DNA from: Sneathiellales bacterium
GTDB taxonomy: Bacteria; Pseudomonadota; Alphaproteobacteria; JANQFL01
NCBI GenBank assembly: GCA_028277845.1
Contig: JANQFL010000014.1
Coordinates: 1-58,397, forward strand
Length of the DNA stretch: 58,397 nucleotides
Reading direction: 5' to 3'
The notes under the pieces were generated by a model. That model worked only from the letters and a program-made list of their open reading frames with translations. It was not told where the DNA came from and did not search any database. Below are positions 49,686 through 58,178 of the stretch, piece after piece (position 1 is the stretch's first letter; every line of letters begins with the position of its first letter). The position numbers were made by a program, and so were the translations under genes.

Positions 49686-52079
49686 CTAATCCACATCCCT
49701 TCGAAACCGTGCCGCCGCCGCGACGATGCTGTCGGCATCGATTTGGTAGTGGCCGTACAGGTCCACCGTATCACCGCATTGGCCGAAGCTGTTGATGCCG
49801 AGCGGCGCCACGGCGTGGCCGCGCACGGCGCCGAGCCAGGCGAGGGCGGCCGGGTGGCCGTCGATCACCGTCACCAGGCGGGCGTCGGGGGCGAGGGGTT
49901 CCATGAGATCCTCGACGTGGGCCATGACGCCGTTGTCCGAGCCGGTGAGCCGTGCGTGTTCCAGGTCCTGCCAGGAGTTGTAGAGCCGGTCCGTTGACGT
50001 GACGGCGAGGAGGCCGATGTCGGGGTCGTGTTCGGCCAGGCGTTCGTAGGCAGCGAGGGCCTCGGGCGCCAGGGCGCCGCAGTAGGCCAAGGCCATCCGG
50101 GCGCCGGGCGCCGGTGGCCGCAGCCAGTAGCCGCCCTGGACGATGTGGTCCCGGGTCGTTTCGTCCAATTCGCGCTCGGGCTGGGCGATGGGGCGGGTGG
50201 AGAGGCGCAGGTAGACGGCGCCGCCGTCCTCGTCGTCCTGCATGTAGTCGAACGACCAGCGCATGACCTCGGCCAGTTCGTCGGCATAGGACGGTTCGAA
50301 CGAGATCAGGCCGGGCTGGCCCATGCCGATCATGGGCGTCGAGATGCTCTGGTGCGCGCCGCCCTCGGCGGCCAGCGTAATGCCCGATGGCGTGGCGACC
50401 ACCATGAAACGGCTGCCCTGGTAGCAGGCATAGTTGAGCGCATCCAGGCCGCGGGCGATGAACGGGTCATAGAGCGTGCCGATGGGTATGAGGCGCTGGC
50501 CGAACACGCTATGGGCCAGGCCGAAGGCGGACAGGGCGAGGAACAGGTTGTTTTCGGCGATGCCCAGTTCGATGTGCTGGCCGTCCGGCGAGCGGCGCCA
50601 CTTCTGCGCCGACGGCACCTGGCGCAGGCGGAATTCGTCCTCGGCCAACAGCCTCTGGAACAGGCCGCGCTGGTTGACGAAGCCGCCCAGGTTGGTGGAG
50701 ACGGTGACGTCGGGCGAGGTGGTGACGATACGGTCGGCCAGTTCGCCGCCGGCCCGCGCCAGGTCGTGCAGGATGCGGCCGAAGCTTTCCTGGGTGCTGG
50801 CCTTGTCGGCGTGGGGCAGGGCGAGCGAGGCGGGCACGGCGATCCTGTCGGCCTGCTTGCGCCGCGACTGGCCGTCGTTGAACGGCGCCGCGTCGAGGGC
50901 GGCGCGGACCCGCGCCGGATCGATGCGCAGCCCCGCGTCGGGGTTCCATTCGTCGCCCTCGGCGATCCCGTTGCTGGCCTGGAATGCGGCCATCTGCTGC
51001 GGGTTCATGAGGCCGGCGTGGTTGTCCTTGTGGCCGGCCAGCGGCAGGCCGAAGCCCTTGATGGTGTAGGCGATGAACACGGTCGGCTTGTCGTTGGGCA
51101 CCGAATTGAAGCCGTGCAGGATGGCCTCCATGCAGTGGCCGCCCAGGTTGGTGATCAGGTCGTGCAGGGCGTCGTCGTCATAGCCGTCGATCAGGCCGTG
51201 CAGGTCTGCATCGTCAGGCCGGTCGGCCTTGATCTGCGCCCGCCACGCCGCGCCGCCCTGGAAGGTCAATGCCGAAAACACGTCGTTGGGGCAGTCGTTG
51301 AACCATTTGCGCAGGCCCGCGCCGCCCGGAAGGGCGAAGGCGTCGTGCAGCTTGCGGCCGTATTTCAGCGTCACCACGTTCCAGCCCACGGCGCGGAAAA
51401 ACCGGCCGATCAGGCGAAAGAGCTGCTCGTTGATCATGCCGTCCAGGCTCTGGCGGTTGTAGTCGATCACCCACCACAGATTGCGGATGTCGTGGCGCCA
51501 GGTGTCCAAAAGCGCCTCGTAGATGTTGCCTTCGTCCAGTTCCGCATCGCCGACCAGGGCCACCATGCGGCCGGGTTGCTCGCCGTCCGGCAGCAGCTTC
51601 TTCAGGCGCAGATAGTCCTGTGTCAGGGCGGCGAAGTTGGTCACCGCCGCGCCCATGCCGACCGAGCCCGTCGAGAAGTCCACCAGATCGCCGTCCTTGG
51701 TGCGCGAGGGATAGGACTGTACGCCGCCGAAACCGCGGAAGTTCTCCAGCTTCTCCCGGCTCTGGTTGCCGAACAGGTACTGCAGCGCGTGGAACACCGG
51801 CCCGGCGTGGGGCTTGACCGCCACCTTGTCCTGGGGCCGCAGGATCCTGGTGTAGAGCGCTGTCATCAATGCCGTCATCGAGGCGCAACTGGCCTGATGC
51901 CCACCCACCTTGATGCCGTCCCGGCTCGGGCGGACATGGTTGGCGTTGTGGATGGTCCAGGTGGACAGCCACAACACCTTGCGCTCGATCTCACGCAGGA
52001 CTTCGAGTTCGTCCGGCGTGGCGGCGAGGGGGTCGGCGGATTGGGCGGCTCCACTGTGCACATTCATGACGGCATCCAT
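49686..52079 (-). CDS. AceE-like thiamine diphosphate enzyme (pyruvate dehydrogenase E1 / transketolase family)
   Basis: A 797-residue homodimer-type E1. The ThDP motif is GDAELDEGNIYEALLDTWRH with the Asn of VIDYNRQSLDG. Other marks are RPSRDGIKVGGHQASCASMT, HAGPVFHALQYLFGNQSREK, DLVDFSTGSVGMGAAV, and IELGIAENNLFLALSAFG. In outline it is like AceE but shorter (AceE about 887). The start is taken at ATG 52079; frames also open at 52136. Neither E2 nor E3 is nearby, so the acceptor is uncertain. Some alphaproteobacteria carry such a paralogue annotated as transketolase. It is divergent from a small biotin carrier gene. Confidence 0.87.
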   Translation of the reverse strand: MDAVMNVHSGAAQSADPLAATPDELEVLREIERKVLWLSTWTIHNANHVRPSRDGIKVGGHQASCASMTALMTALYTRILRPQDKVAVKPHAGPVFHALQYLFGNQSREKLENFRGFGGVQSYPSRTKDGDLVDFSTGSVGMGAAVTNFAALTQDYLRLKKLLPDGEQPGRMVALVGDAELDEGNIYEALLDTWRHDIRNLWWVIDYNRQSLDGMINEQLFRLIGRFFRAVGWNVVTLKYGRKLHDAFALPGGAGLRKWFNDCPNDVFSALTFQGGAAWRAQIKADRPDDADLHGLIDGYDDDALHDLITNLGGHCMEAILHGFNSVPNDKPTVFIAYTIKGFGLPLAGHKDNHAGLMNPQQMAAFQASNGIAEGDEWNPDAGLRIDPARVRAALDAAPFNDGQSRRKQADRIAVPASLALPHADKASTQESFGRILHDLARAGGELADRIVTTSPDVTVSTNLGGFVNQRGLFQRLLAEDEFRLRQVPSAQKWRRSPDGQHIELGIAENNLFLALSAFGLAHSVFGQRLIPIGTLYDPFIARGLDALNYACYQGSRFMVVATPSGITLAAEGGAHQSISTPMIGMGQPGLISFEPSYADELAEVMRWSFDYMQDDEDGGAVYLRLSTRPIAQPERELDETTRDHIVQGGYWLRPPAPGARMALAYCGALAPEALAAYERLAEHDPDIGLLAVTSTDRLYNSWQDLEHARLTGSDNGVMAHVEDLMEPLAPDARLVTVIDGHPAALAWLGAVRGHAVAPLGINSFGQCGDTVDLYGHYQIDADSIVAAAARFRRDVD

Positions 52080-52221
52080 TGGTCGGGCGACGGAAATCGG
52101 GGCGCCAGTATGCCGAAATCGCCGGTCCAACGCCATTGCTCCCTGTGCTTGGGATTGACGTGCGCGTCACCTTGCGCTTTCGTGGGCGGTCAATGTATCG
52201 AACAAGAGTAATGGAGGCAGC

Positions 52222-52443
52222 GTGGCCCGCGTACGCGTCAATTCGGAGATCGCCGGAACCGTTTGGAAAATCGAGAAGAATGCCGGCGATGCCGTCGAAG
52301 CCGACGATACCATCGTCATATTGGAAGCCATGAAGATGGAGATCCCGGTGCTGGCGCCGACGGCCGGGACCGTGGCCGAACTGCTGGTCGGCGAGGGCGA
52401 TGCCGTGGAGGAAGAGGGCCCCGTTGCTGTGATCGAGACGTGA
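52222..52443 (+). CDS. Standalone biotin/lipoyl attachment-domain protein
   Basis: A 73-residue protein that is a single attachment domain. EAMKMEIPVLAP carries the target Lys in the biotin-type AMKM motif, and AGTVAELLVGEGDAVEEEGP forms the second half. GTG 52222 follows a strong GGAGG site. It is the size of biotin carrier subunits of some acyl-CoA or urea carboxylases, but no carboxylase subunit is nearby. It faces the AceE-like gene across the promoter region and precedes two kynurenine-pathway genes. Confidence 0.9.
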   Translation: MARVRVNSEIAGTVWKIEKNAGDAVEADDTIVILEAMKMEIPVLAPTAGTVAELLVGEGDAVEEEGPVAVIET

Positions 52444-52513
52444 CCGGCCGCCGGTGATTGGGCTAAACTGTTTGGTATGCAAGCAATCAACGAGCAATAA
52501 AGGGGGGAAGCCG

Positions 52514-53035
52514 GTGAGCAAGTATCCGCCGCCGTTCAATCTGCAAGGCTTCATCAAGGACAACGAACACCTGCTGAAGCCGCCGGTGAACAACAAGGTG
52601 TTGTGGAAGGACACCGACTTCATCGCCTTCATCGTCGGCGGGCCCAACCGGCGCCACGACTATCACGACGACCCGTGCGAGGAGATGTTCTACCAGATCA
52701 AGGGCAACATTTTCCTCAAGACCATGGACGAGAACGGCCCGGGCGAAATCCACATCCGCGAGGGCGAGGTGTTCCTGCTGCCGCCCCACATGCGGCACTC
52801 GCCGCAACGGCCCGAGGAAGGCTCCATCGGCCTGGTGGTCGAGCGCCAGAGGCCCGACGGCAAGAAGGACGGCTTCGAGTGGTACTGTCCCAACTGCCAC
52901 CACCTGCTGCACCGGGTCGAGGTGCCGTTGACCGATATCGAGGCGGATCTGCCGCCGCTCTACGAGGCCTTCCACGACAGCACCGACCTGCGGACGTGTT
53001 CGGAGTGCGGCACGCTGCACCCCGGCAAGGGCTGA
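52514..53035 (+). CDS. nbaC: 3-hydroxyanthranilate 3,4-dioxygenase
   Basis: Fe(II) cupin enzyme opening 3-hydroxyanthranilate, a tryptophan catabolite, to 2-amino-3-carboxymuconate semialdehyde. The 173 residues show NRRHDYHDDPCEEMFYQIKG (His, Glu ligands and the substrate Arg pair), LLPPHMRHSPQRP (third ligand), and a C-terminal rubredoxin-like CPNCHHLLHRVE with CSECGTLHPGKG that binds a second iron. GTG 52514 has GGGGGGAAG before it. The next gene consumes its product. Upstream pathway genes (TDO, KMO, kynureninase) are not in the window. Confidence 0.96.
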   Translation: MSKYPPPFNLQGFIKDNEHLLKPPVNNKVLWKDTDFIAFIVGGPNRRHDYHDDPCEEMFYQIKGNIFLKTMDENGPGEIHIREGEVFLLPPHMRHSPQRPEEGSIGLVVERQRPDGKKDGFEWYCPNCHHLLHRVEVPLTDIEADLPPLYEAFHDSTDLRTCSECGTLHPGKG

Positions 53036-53074
53036 ACCGCCCGGCGGTCGCACCATTACAGTGAGTTCTCGTCC

Positions 53075-54070
53075 ATGACCGTCGTCGACATGCACACCCA
53101 CTTCTTCCCCGAGCACTGGCCCGACCTGGAGGACCGTTTCGGCACGCCCAACTGGCCATGGCTCCGGCATCTCGATCCGGGCAAGGCCATGGTCATGGTC
53201 GGCGACCGGGAATTCCGGCCGATCTACTCCGCGTGCTGGGACCCGGAAGTGCGGCTGGCGGAAATGGACCGGGACGGCATCGACATCCAGGTGATGTGCT
53301 CGACGCCCGTGCTGTTCGCCTACGACCGGCCGGTCGAGCACGCGGTGGAGTGTGCCCGCATCTTCAACAATGCGGCCCGGCGGCTGTGCGAACACGACAG
53401 CGGCCGGCTGCAGTCGCTCTGCCAGGTGCCGCTGCAGGACATCGACGCCGCTTGCCGCGAGCTGAGCCGCTGCATGCAGACCGGCCATCTGGGCGTTCAG
53501 ATCGGCAACCACGTGGGCGACAAGGACCTGGACGACGAGGGCCTGATCACCTTCCTGTCCCACTGCGCGGACGAAGGCGCGGCGGTGCTGGTGCATCCCT
53601 GGGACATGCTGGGCGGCAGCCGGGTGTCCAAATACATGATGGGCTGGACCGTCGGCATGCCGGCGGAAACGCAATTGTCCATCGTCGCGATGATCCTCGG
53701 TGGCGCCTTCGACCGGCTGCCGGAAAACCTGCGGCTCTGTTTCGCTCACGGCGGCGGCAGCTTCGCCTTCCTGCTCGGCCGGCTCGACAACGCCTGGCAC
53801 CGGCGCGACATCGTGCGCGGCAACTCGACCAAGCCACCCAGCGAATACTGCAACCGGTTCTACGTGGATTCGGCGGTGTTCGACGAGAAGGCGCTCGGCC
53901 TGCTGGTGGAGGTGATGGGGCCGGAACGGGTCATGCTGGGCTCGGACTACCCGTTTCCGCTGGGCGAGGAGCGCATCGGCAAGCTGGTGCGCGAAACCGA
54001 CCGGCTGACGCCCGACACCAAGGACCGCATTCTCGGCCTCAACGCGCGGACCTTCCTCGCCCTCGATTGA
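53075..54070 (+). CDS. nbaD: 2-amino-3-carboxymuconate-6-semialdehyde decarboxylase (ACMSD)
   Basis: Metal-dependent amidohydrolase-fold decarboxylase that acts on the dioxygenase product and diverts it from quinolinate. Of 331 residues: VVDMHTHFFPEHW gives the HxH ligands, YDRPVEHAVECARIFNNAA and RLQSLCQVPLQD follow, then VLVHPWDMLGG with the third His, CFAHGGGSFAFLLGRLDNAW with a fourth, and GSDYPFPLGE with the Asp ligand. The assignment is firm. It lies 39 bp after the dioxygenase gene. Confidence 0.95.
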   Translation: MTVVDMHTHFFPEHWPDLEDRFGTPNWPWLRHLDPGKAMVMVGDREFRPIYSACWDPEVRLAEMDRDGIDIQVMCSTPVLFAYDRPVEHAVECARIFNNAARRLCEHDSGRLQSLCQVPLQDIDAACRELSRCMQTGHLGVQIGNHVGDKDLDDEGLITFLSHCADEGAAVLVHPWDMLGGSRVSKYMMGWTVGMPAETQLSIVAMILGGAFDRLPENLRLCFAHGGGSFAFLLGRLDNAWHRRDIVRGNSTKPPSEYCNRFYVDSAVFDEKALGLLVEVMGPERVMLGSDYPFPLGEERIGKLVRETDRLTPDTKDRILGLNARTFLALD

Positions 54071-54171
54071 GGCCGCGCCGGGATTGGACGGACATTGCAC
54101 GGACGGGGGCAAACCCTGTATGTCTGTGCGCCCTGTGGCCAAACGGCCGGCAACGATCTATATCGCGCGTT

Positions 54172-55404
54172 ATGACATTTTCCCTGAGTAATCCCGAAAA
54201 AATCGGCCTGTCCTACGACCGTCTGTCCCGTATCCGCGCCTGGATGGAACAGAAGGTCGAAGACGAGGTCATACCCTGCGCCATGACCCTGGTGGCGCGC
54301 CACGGACAGGTGGCGTTCCTCGAATCCGCCGGCTGGCGCGACCCGGAAGCCGATGCGCCGGTCGCCGTAGACACCATCTTCCGCATTTACTCCATGACCA
54401 AGCCGGTGACGTCGGTGGCGGCCATGATGCTGTACGAGGAAGGGCGCTTTCAACTCGACGATCCGCTGGAGAAATACCTGCCGGAGTTTGCGGCCATGTC
54501 CGTCTGGGTGGACGGCGAGGGCGAAGCCATGGTCACCCGCCCGGCGGCGCGGTCCATCACCATCCACGATTTGATGACCCACACGTCCGGTCTCACCTAC
54601 GGCTTCCTGGAGGAAACGCCGGTCGACGCCCTCTACCGGGACAATGACATCGACTTCAACGCCAAGGCGACCGCGACATCGGAGACTCTGGAAAGCATGG
54701 TGCCCCGGCTGGCCACTATGCCGCTGATCGCCGATCCCGGCACCCGCTGGAACTACGGCGTCGGCACCGACGTGCTCGGGCGTCTGGTCGAGGTTCTCTC
54801 GGGCCAGACCCTGGATGCCTTCTTCGCCGAACGCATCTTCGCGCCGCTCGGCATGACGGACACCGGGTTTTCGGTGCCAACGGGGTCGGTCGGCCGCTTC
54901 GCGGCCCTTTACGGCGTCGGCGAGGAACGTGGCTACAAACGCCTCGACGGCACGGACGACAGCTATTTCGCCGGACCGGTGACGTTGTTTTCGGGCGGTG
55001 GCGGGTTGGTCTCGACCATCGGCGACTATTTCCGGTTCACCGAGTTCCTGCGCCAGAAAGGCGAATTGGATGGCCAACGCCTGCTCGGGCGCAAAACCGT
55101 CGAATTCATGACCGGCAATCACCTGCCGGGCGACATGGCGGCCATGGGCCAGCCGGTGTTTTCCGAAACCACCTACGAGGGCATCGGCTTCGGGCTCGGC
55201 TTTTCCGTTATGCTCGATCCCGCCCGTGCGCGCATCGTCGGCACGCCGGGCGAATACGCCTGGGGCGGCGCCGCCAGCACGGCCTTCTGGATCGACCCGG
55301 CCGAGGACATGTCCGTGATCTTCATGACCCAATTGCTGCCGTCCAGCGCCTATCCGCTGCGGCGGGAGCTTCGGGTCCTGAGCTATCAGGCGCTGATCGA
55401 CTGA
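54172..55404 (+). CDS. Beta-lactamase-family serine hydrolase (EstB-like)
   Basis: A 410-residue serine hydrolase of the class C beta-lactamase/esterase fold. The SxxK motif is RIYSMTKPVTSVAAMM with nucleophile Ser, the YxN-like tyrosine is in RWNYGVGTDVLGRLVEV, and the third motif is in YAWGGAASTAFWIDP near the C-terminus. DLMTHTSGLTYGF is a family pattern. No signal peptide is seen, so it is probably a cytoplasmic esterase rather than a lactamase. It lies 101 bp after the ACMSD gene; its substrate is unknown. The start is ATG 54172. Confidence 0.9.
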   Translation: MTFSLSNPEKIGLSYDRLSRIRAWMEQKVEDEVIPCAMTLVARHGQVAFLESAGWRDPEADAPVAVDTIFRIYSMTKPVTSVAAMMLYEEGRFQLDDPLEKYLPEFAAMSVWVDGEGEAMVTRPAARSITIHDLMTHTSGLTYGFLEETPVDALYRDNDIDFNAKATATSETLESMVPRLATMPLIADPGTRWNYGVGTDVLGRLVEVLSGQTLDAFFAERIFAPLGMTDTGFSVPTGSVGRFAALYGVGEERGYKRLDGTDDSYFAGPVTLFSGGGGLVSTIGDYFRFTEFLRQKGELDGQRLLGRKTVEFMTGNHLPGDMAAMGQPVFSETTYEGIGFGLGFSVMLDPARARIVGTPGEYAWGGAASTAFWIDPAEDMSVIFMTQLLPSSAYPLRRELRVLSYQALID

Positions 55405-55450
55405 TGCGGCTCCAAGTTATTGACATCGAAACGAACCGACGAGGACCGGT

Positions 55451-56869
55451 GTGAAAACAGAAGATTTCCGCAAACACGCCCACGCCATGGTCGACTGGAT
55501 GGCCGACTATCTGGACAACGTGGATCAGTATCCGGTGCGCTCGCAGGTGCGGCCCGGCGAGGTGGCCGGACAGTTGCCGGCCGCGGCGCCGGAGGCCGGC
55601 GAGGACATGGCGGACATTTTCGCCGATTTCCAGCGCATCGTCGTACCCGGGCTGACCCACTGGCAGCACCCGCGTTTCTTCGCCTATTTCCCGTCCAACT
55701 CAAGCCCGCCGTCGGTGCTCGCCGAAATGCTGATGTCGACCGTCGCGGTTAACTGCCTGATGTGGGAAACCTCTCCGGCGGGCACCGAGATGGAGGAGGT
55801 GGTCATCGACTGGCTGCGCCAATTGACCGGCGTGCCCGAGGGCTGGCGCGGGGTGATCCAGGACTCGGCCTCCTCCGCCACCTTCTGCGCCATCCTGACG
55901 GCGCGGGAGCAGGCCACCGGCTGGCGGGCGAACGAGCAGGGCCTGCCCATCTGTCCGACCTTGGCCGTTTATACCTCCGACCAAACCCACTCCTCCGTCG
56001 AGAAGGCCGTGACCATGTCCGGCATCGGCCGGGAGAATCTGCGCCTGATCCCGAGCGACGACAATTTCGCCATGCGCGTCGACGAACTGGAGCGCCGCAT
56101 CGCCGAAGACAAGGCCGCCGGCATCGTGCCCGCCTGTGTCGTCGCCTCGGTCGGCGCCACCGGGGTCGGCGGTGTCGACGATTTACGTGCGATCGGTGAA
56201 CTTTGCCAACGGGAGCAGATGTTTTTACATGTCGATGCCGCCTGGGCCGGTAGCGCCATGATCCTGCCCGAGCACAGGGACCTGATCGACGGCCTGGAAC
56301 TGGCCGACAGCTTTATCTTCAACCCGCACAAGTGGCTGTTCACCAACTTCGACTGTACCGCCCACTTCGTGCGCGAACCGGACCATCTGATTCGCACCCT
56401 GACGATCCTGCCGGAATATCTGAAAACCCGGGAAGGATCGGTGGTCTCGGAATTTCGCGACTGGGGCGTGCCGCTGGGCCGGCGTTTCCGGGCGCTGAAA
56501 CTGTGGTTCGTGATGCGCAGCTTCGGCGCCGAGGGCATGCGCGAGATCATCCGCAACCATATCGCCTGGACCAACGACCTGGCCGGCTGGATCGCGGCCG
56601 AGCCCGACTTCGAGATCACGTCCGAACCGGTTCTCGGCCTGCTCAGCTTCCGCTACGTGCCGGATGGCGTGACCGATGCGGATTCTTTGGACGACCTGAA
56701 CGACCGCTTGACCCTAGCGGTCAACGACGACGGGCGGCTTTACCTGACCAAGACCAAGTCCAAGGACCGCACGGTGATTCGCTGGACCATCGGCCAGACC
56801 CGCACGACCCGGGAGCACGTGCGGCAAAGCTGGGACATCACCAAGGACATCGCCCGGGGCTTGGCCTGA
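55451..56869 (+). CDS. PLP-dependent aromatic-L-amino-acid decarboxylase
   Basis: A 472-residue group II decarboxylase. PLP-binding Lys is in FIFNPHKWLFTNFDCTAHFV, the Asp/Ala pair in LHVDAAWAGSAMILPEHRD, and early marks are GLTHWQHPRFFAYFPSNSSP and MEEVVIDWLRQLTGVPEGWR. This pattern is that of tryptophan/tyrosine/DOPA decarboxylases rather than glutamate decarboxylase. GTG 55451 has GAGG upstream. The gene is close to tryptophan-catabolic genes, so an aromatic substrate such as tryptophan, kynurenine or 5-hydroxytryptophan is possible. Confidence 0.93.
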   Translation: MKTEDFRKHAHAMVDWMADYLDNVDQYPVRSQVRPGEVAGQLPAAAPEAGEDMADIFADFQRIVVPGLTHWQHPRFFAYFPSNSSPPSVLAEMLMSTVAVNCLMWETSPAGTEMEEVVIDWLRQLTGVPEGWRGVIQDSASSATFCAILTAREQATGWRANEQGLPICPTLAVYTSDQTHSSVEKAVTMSGIGRENLRLIPSDDNFAMRVDELERRIAEDKAAGIVPACVVASVGATGVGGVDDLRAIGELCQREQMFLHVDAAWAGSAMILPEHRDLIDGLELADSFIFNPHKWLFTNFDCTAHFVREPDHLIRTLTILPEYLKTREGSVVSEFRDWGVPLGRRFRALKLWFVMRSFGAEGMREIIRNHIAWTNDLAGWIAAEPDFEITSEPVLGLLSFRYVPDGVTDADSLDDLNDRLTLAVNDDGRLYLTKTKSKDRTVIRWTIGQTRTTREHVRQSWDITKDIARGLA

Positions 56870-56928
56870 CGGGTGCGCAGCGCTATGTTGCCGCCGAATT
56901 AGTGGATTTCCCGAGGATCGAGTAGGAC

Positions 56929-57918
56929 ATGAGCCAGCCGGTACGCATGGCGGTGGTGGGGGTCGGCCATTTCGGCCGGGTGCACGCCACCAAGGTGAGC
57001 CAGACCGAGGGCGCCGAACTGGTCGCCGTGGCCGATCTGGACGGAGACCGGGCCGCCGAGGTGGCGGGCGAGCTGGGCGTCGCCGCCGTGACCGACATGG
57101 CCGAGCTCTACGACCAGGTGGATGCCGTCTGCGTCGCCGCCGCGACCCGCGCCCACGCCGCCGTGGCCGGCAGCTTTCTCGAACGGGGCATCCACGTCCT
57201 GGTGGAAAAGCCGATCACGCCCGACGTGGCCAGCGCCCGTAAACTGATCGACACGGCGGCCAACGCCAACGCCATCCTGCAGGTCGGCCATCTGCAACGC
57301 TTCTTCGGCGTGACCGAGGCCCTGCGCAAGCGGGTCAGCCGGCCCCTGTTCGTCGAATGCACCCGCATCGCCCCGTTCAAGCCGCGCGGCACCGACGTCA
57401 ATGTCATTCTCGACCTGATGATCCACGACCTGGACCTGATCCTATCCTTCACCGAGGGATCGCTGCTCTCCGTCGATGCCGCCGGCGCGCCGGTGCTGTC
57501 GGATTCGGAAGACATCGCCAATGCCCGGCTCAAGTTCTCGGACGGTTGCGTCGCCAACATCACGTCGAGCCGCATCAGCCTGAAGACCGAGCGCAAGATG
57601 CGTATCTTCCAACCCGACTCCTACATCACCGTCGATTTCGAGACCCACACCATCCGTACCGTCTGGCGCGACGACAGCAAGCCCGGCCCGATCCCGGGCG
57701 CGCCGGGGGTGGGGTTCGAGGAGGAAACCTACCGGGAGACCGACGCGTTGGGACGGGAGATCGCCGCCTTCGTCAACGCCGTGGCCACCGGCGGCCGGCC
57801 CGAGGTCAGCGGCGAGGACGGCCTGCGCGCCCTGGAAGCGGCCCTCATGGTCACCGACAGCCTGCGCGCCCACGCCGAACTGATCCAGGACGGCGCCGTG
57901 CGTAAGGCGTCGGGTTAG
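56929..57918 (+). CDS. Gfo/Idh/MocA family oxidoreductase
   Basis: A 329-residue NAD(P)-dependent sugar oxidoreductase. The N-terminal Rossmann motif is MAVVGVGHFGRVHATK, the catalytic Lys lies in HVLVEKPITPDVASARK, and HLQRFFGVTEALRK and LDLMIHDLDLILSF follow with the conserved His/Asp. The family includes inositol, glucose-fructose and UDP-GlcNAc 3-dehydrogenases such as GnnA; this gene has that general look, but the substrate is not fixed. It lies 59 bp after the decarboxylase gene. Confidence 0.9.
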   Translation: MSQPVRMAVVGVGHFGRVHATKVSQTEGAELVAVADLDGDRAAEVAGELGVAAVTDMAELYDQVDAVCVAAATRAHAAVAGSFLERGIHVLVEKPITPDVASARKLIDTAANANAILQVGHLQRFFGVTEALRKRVSRPLFVECTRIAPFKPRGTDVNVILDLMIHDLDLILSFTEGSLLSVDAAGAPVLSDSEDIANARLKFSDGCVANITSSRISLKTERKMRIFQPDSYITVDFETHTIRTVWRDDSKPGPIPGAPGVGFEEETYRETDALGREIAAFVNAVATGGRPEVSGEDGLRALEAALMVTDSLRAHAELIQDGAVRKASG

Positions 57919-58178
57919 TTCGAGGACGGGTCAAACCGCCCGCGTCCGGCGGCCTCCGTAAACGACCGTCTCCGTCGAACAGGGCCTCCGCCTGATCGGC
58001 AATCGCACGCAACAACGGTTCTTCCGGACTGAACCGTTTTTCCCGCGGCATGGACGGCGGGTCTCCGGCCGGTTGGTATGGAACAATCGTTCCGTACCGC
58101 ACACCGCGCGGCAAGCCTTTGCATGGACGGACAAGAGAGTGGTGGACGCGAACCCGTTCGGGGGGCATAACTCGGCAC
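57919..58178. other. 260-bp gap without a confident gene
   Basis: The minus strand can be read for a stretch containing MPREKRFSPEEPLLRAIADQ and more, which looks slightly protein-like, but neither start nor family is convincing. It may be a remnant. The mobile element copy B begins at the end of this gap. Confidence 0.4.

Noticed and set aside
50028-52211. 727-codon plus-strand open frame
   Set aside because: Antisense to the AceE-like gene; no family pattern.
54172-55404. Antibiotic-resistance beta-lactamase
   Set aside because: It has the SxxK fold motif but no export signal and matches the esterase-like branch; resistance is not supported.
57851-58168. 105-codon minus-strand frame after the Gfo/Idh/MocA gene
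   Set aside because: It overlaps the end of that gene and only a short piece looks protein-like; there is no good start or family.
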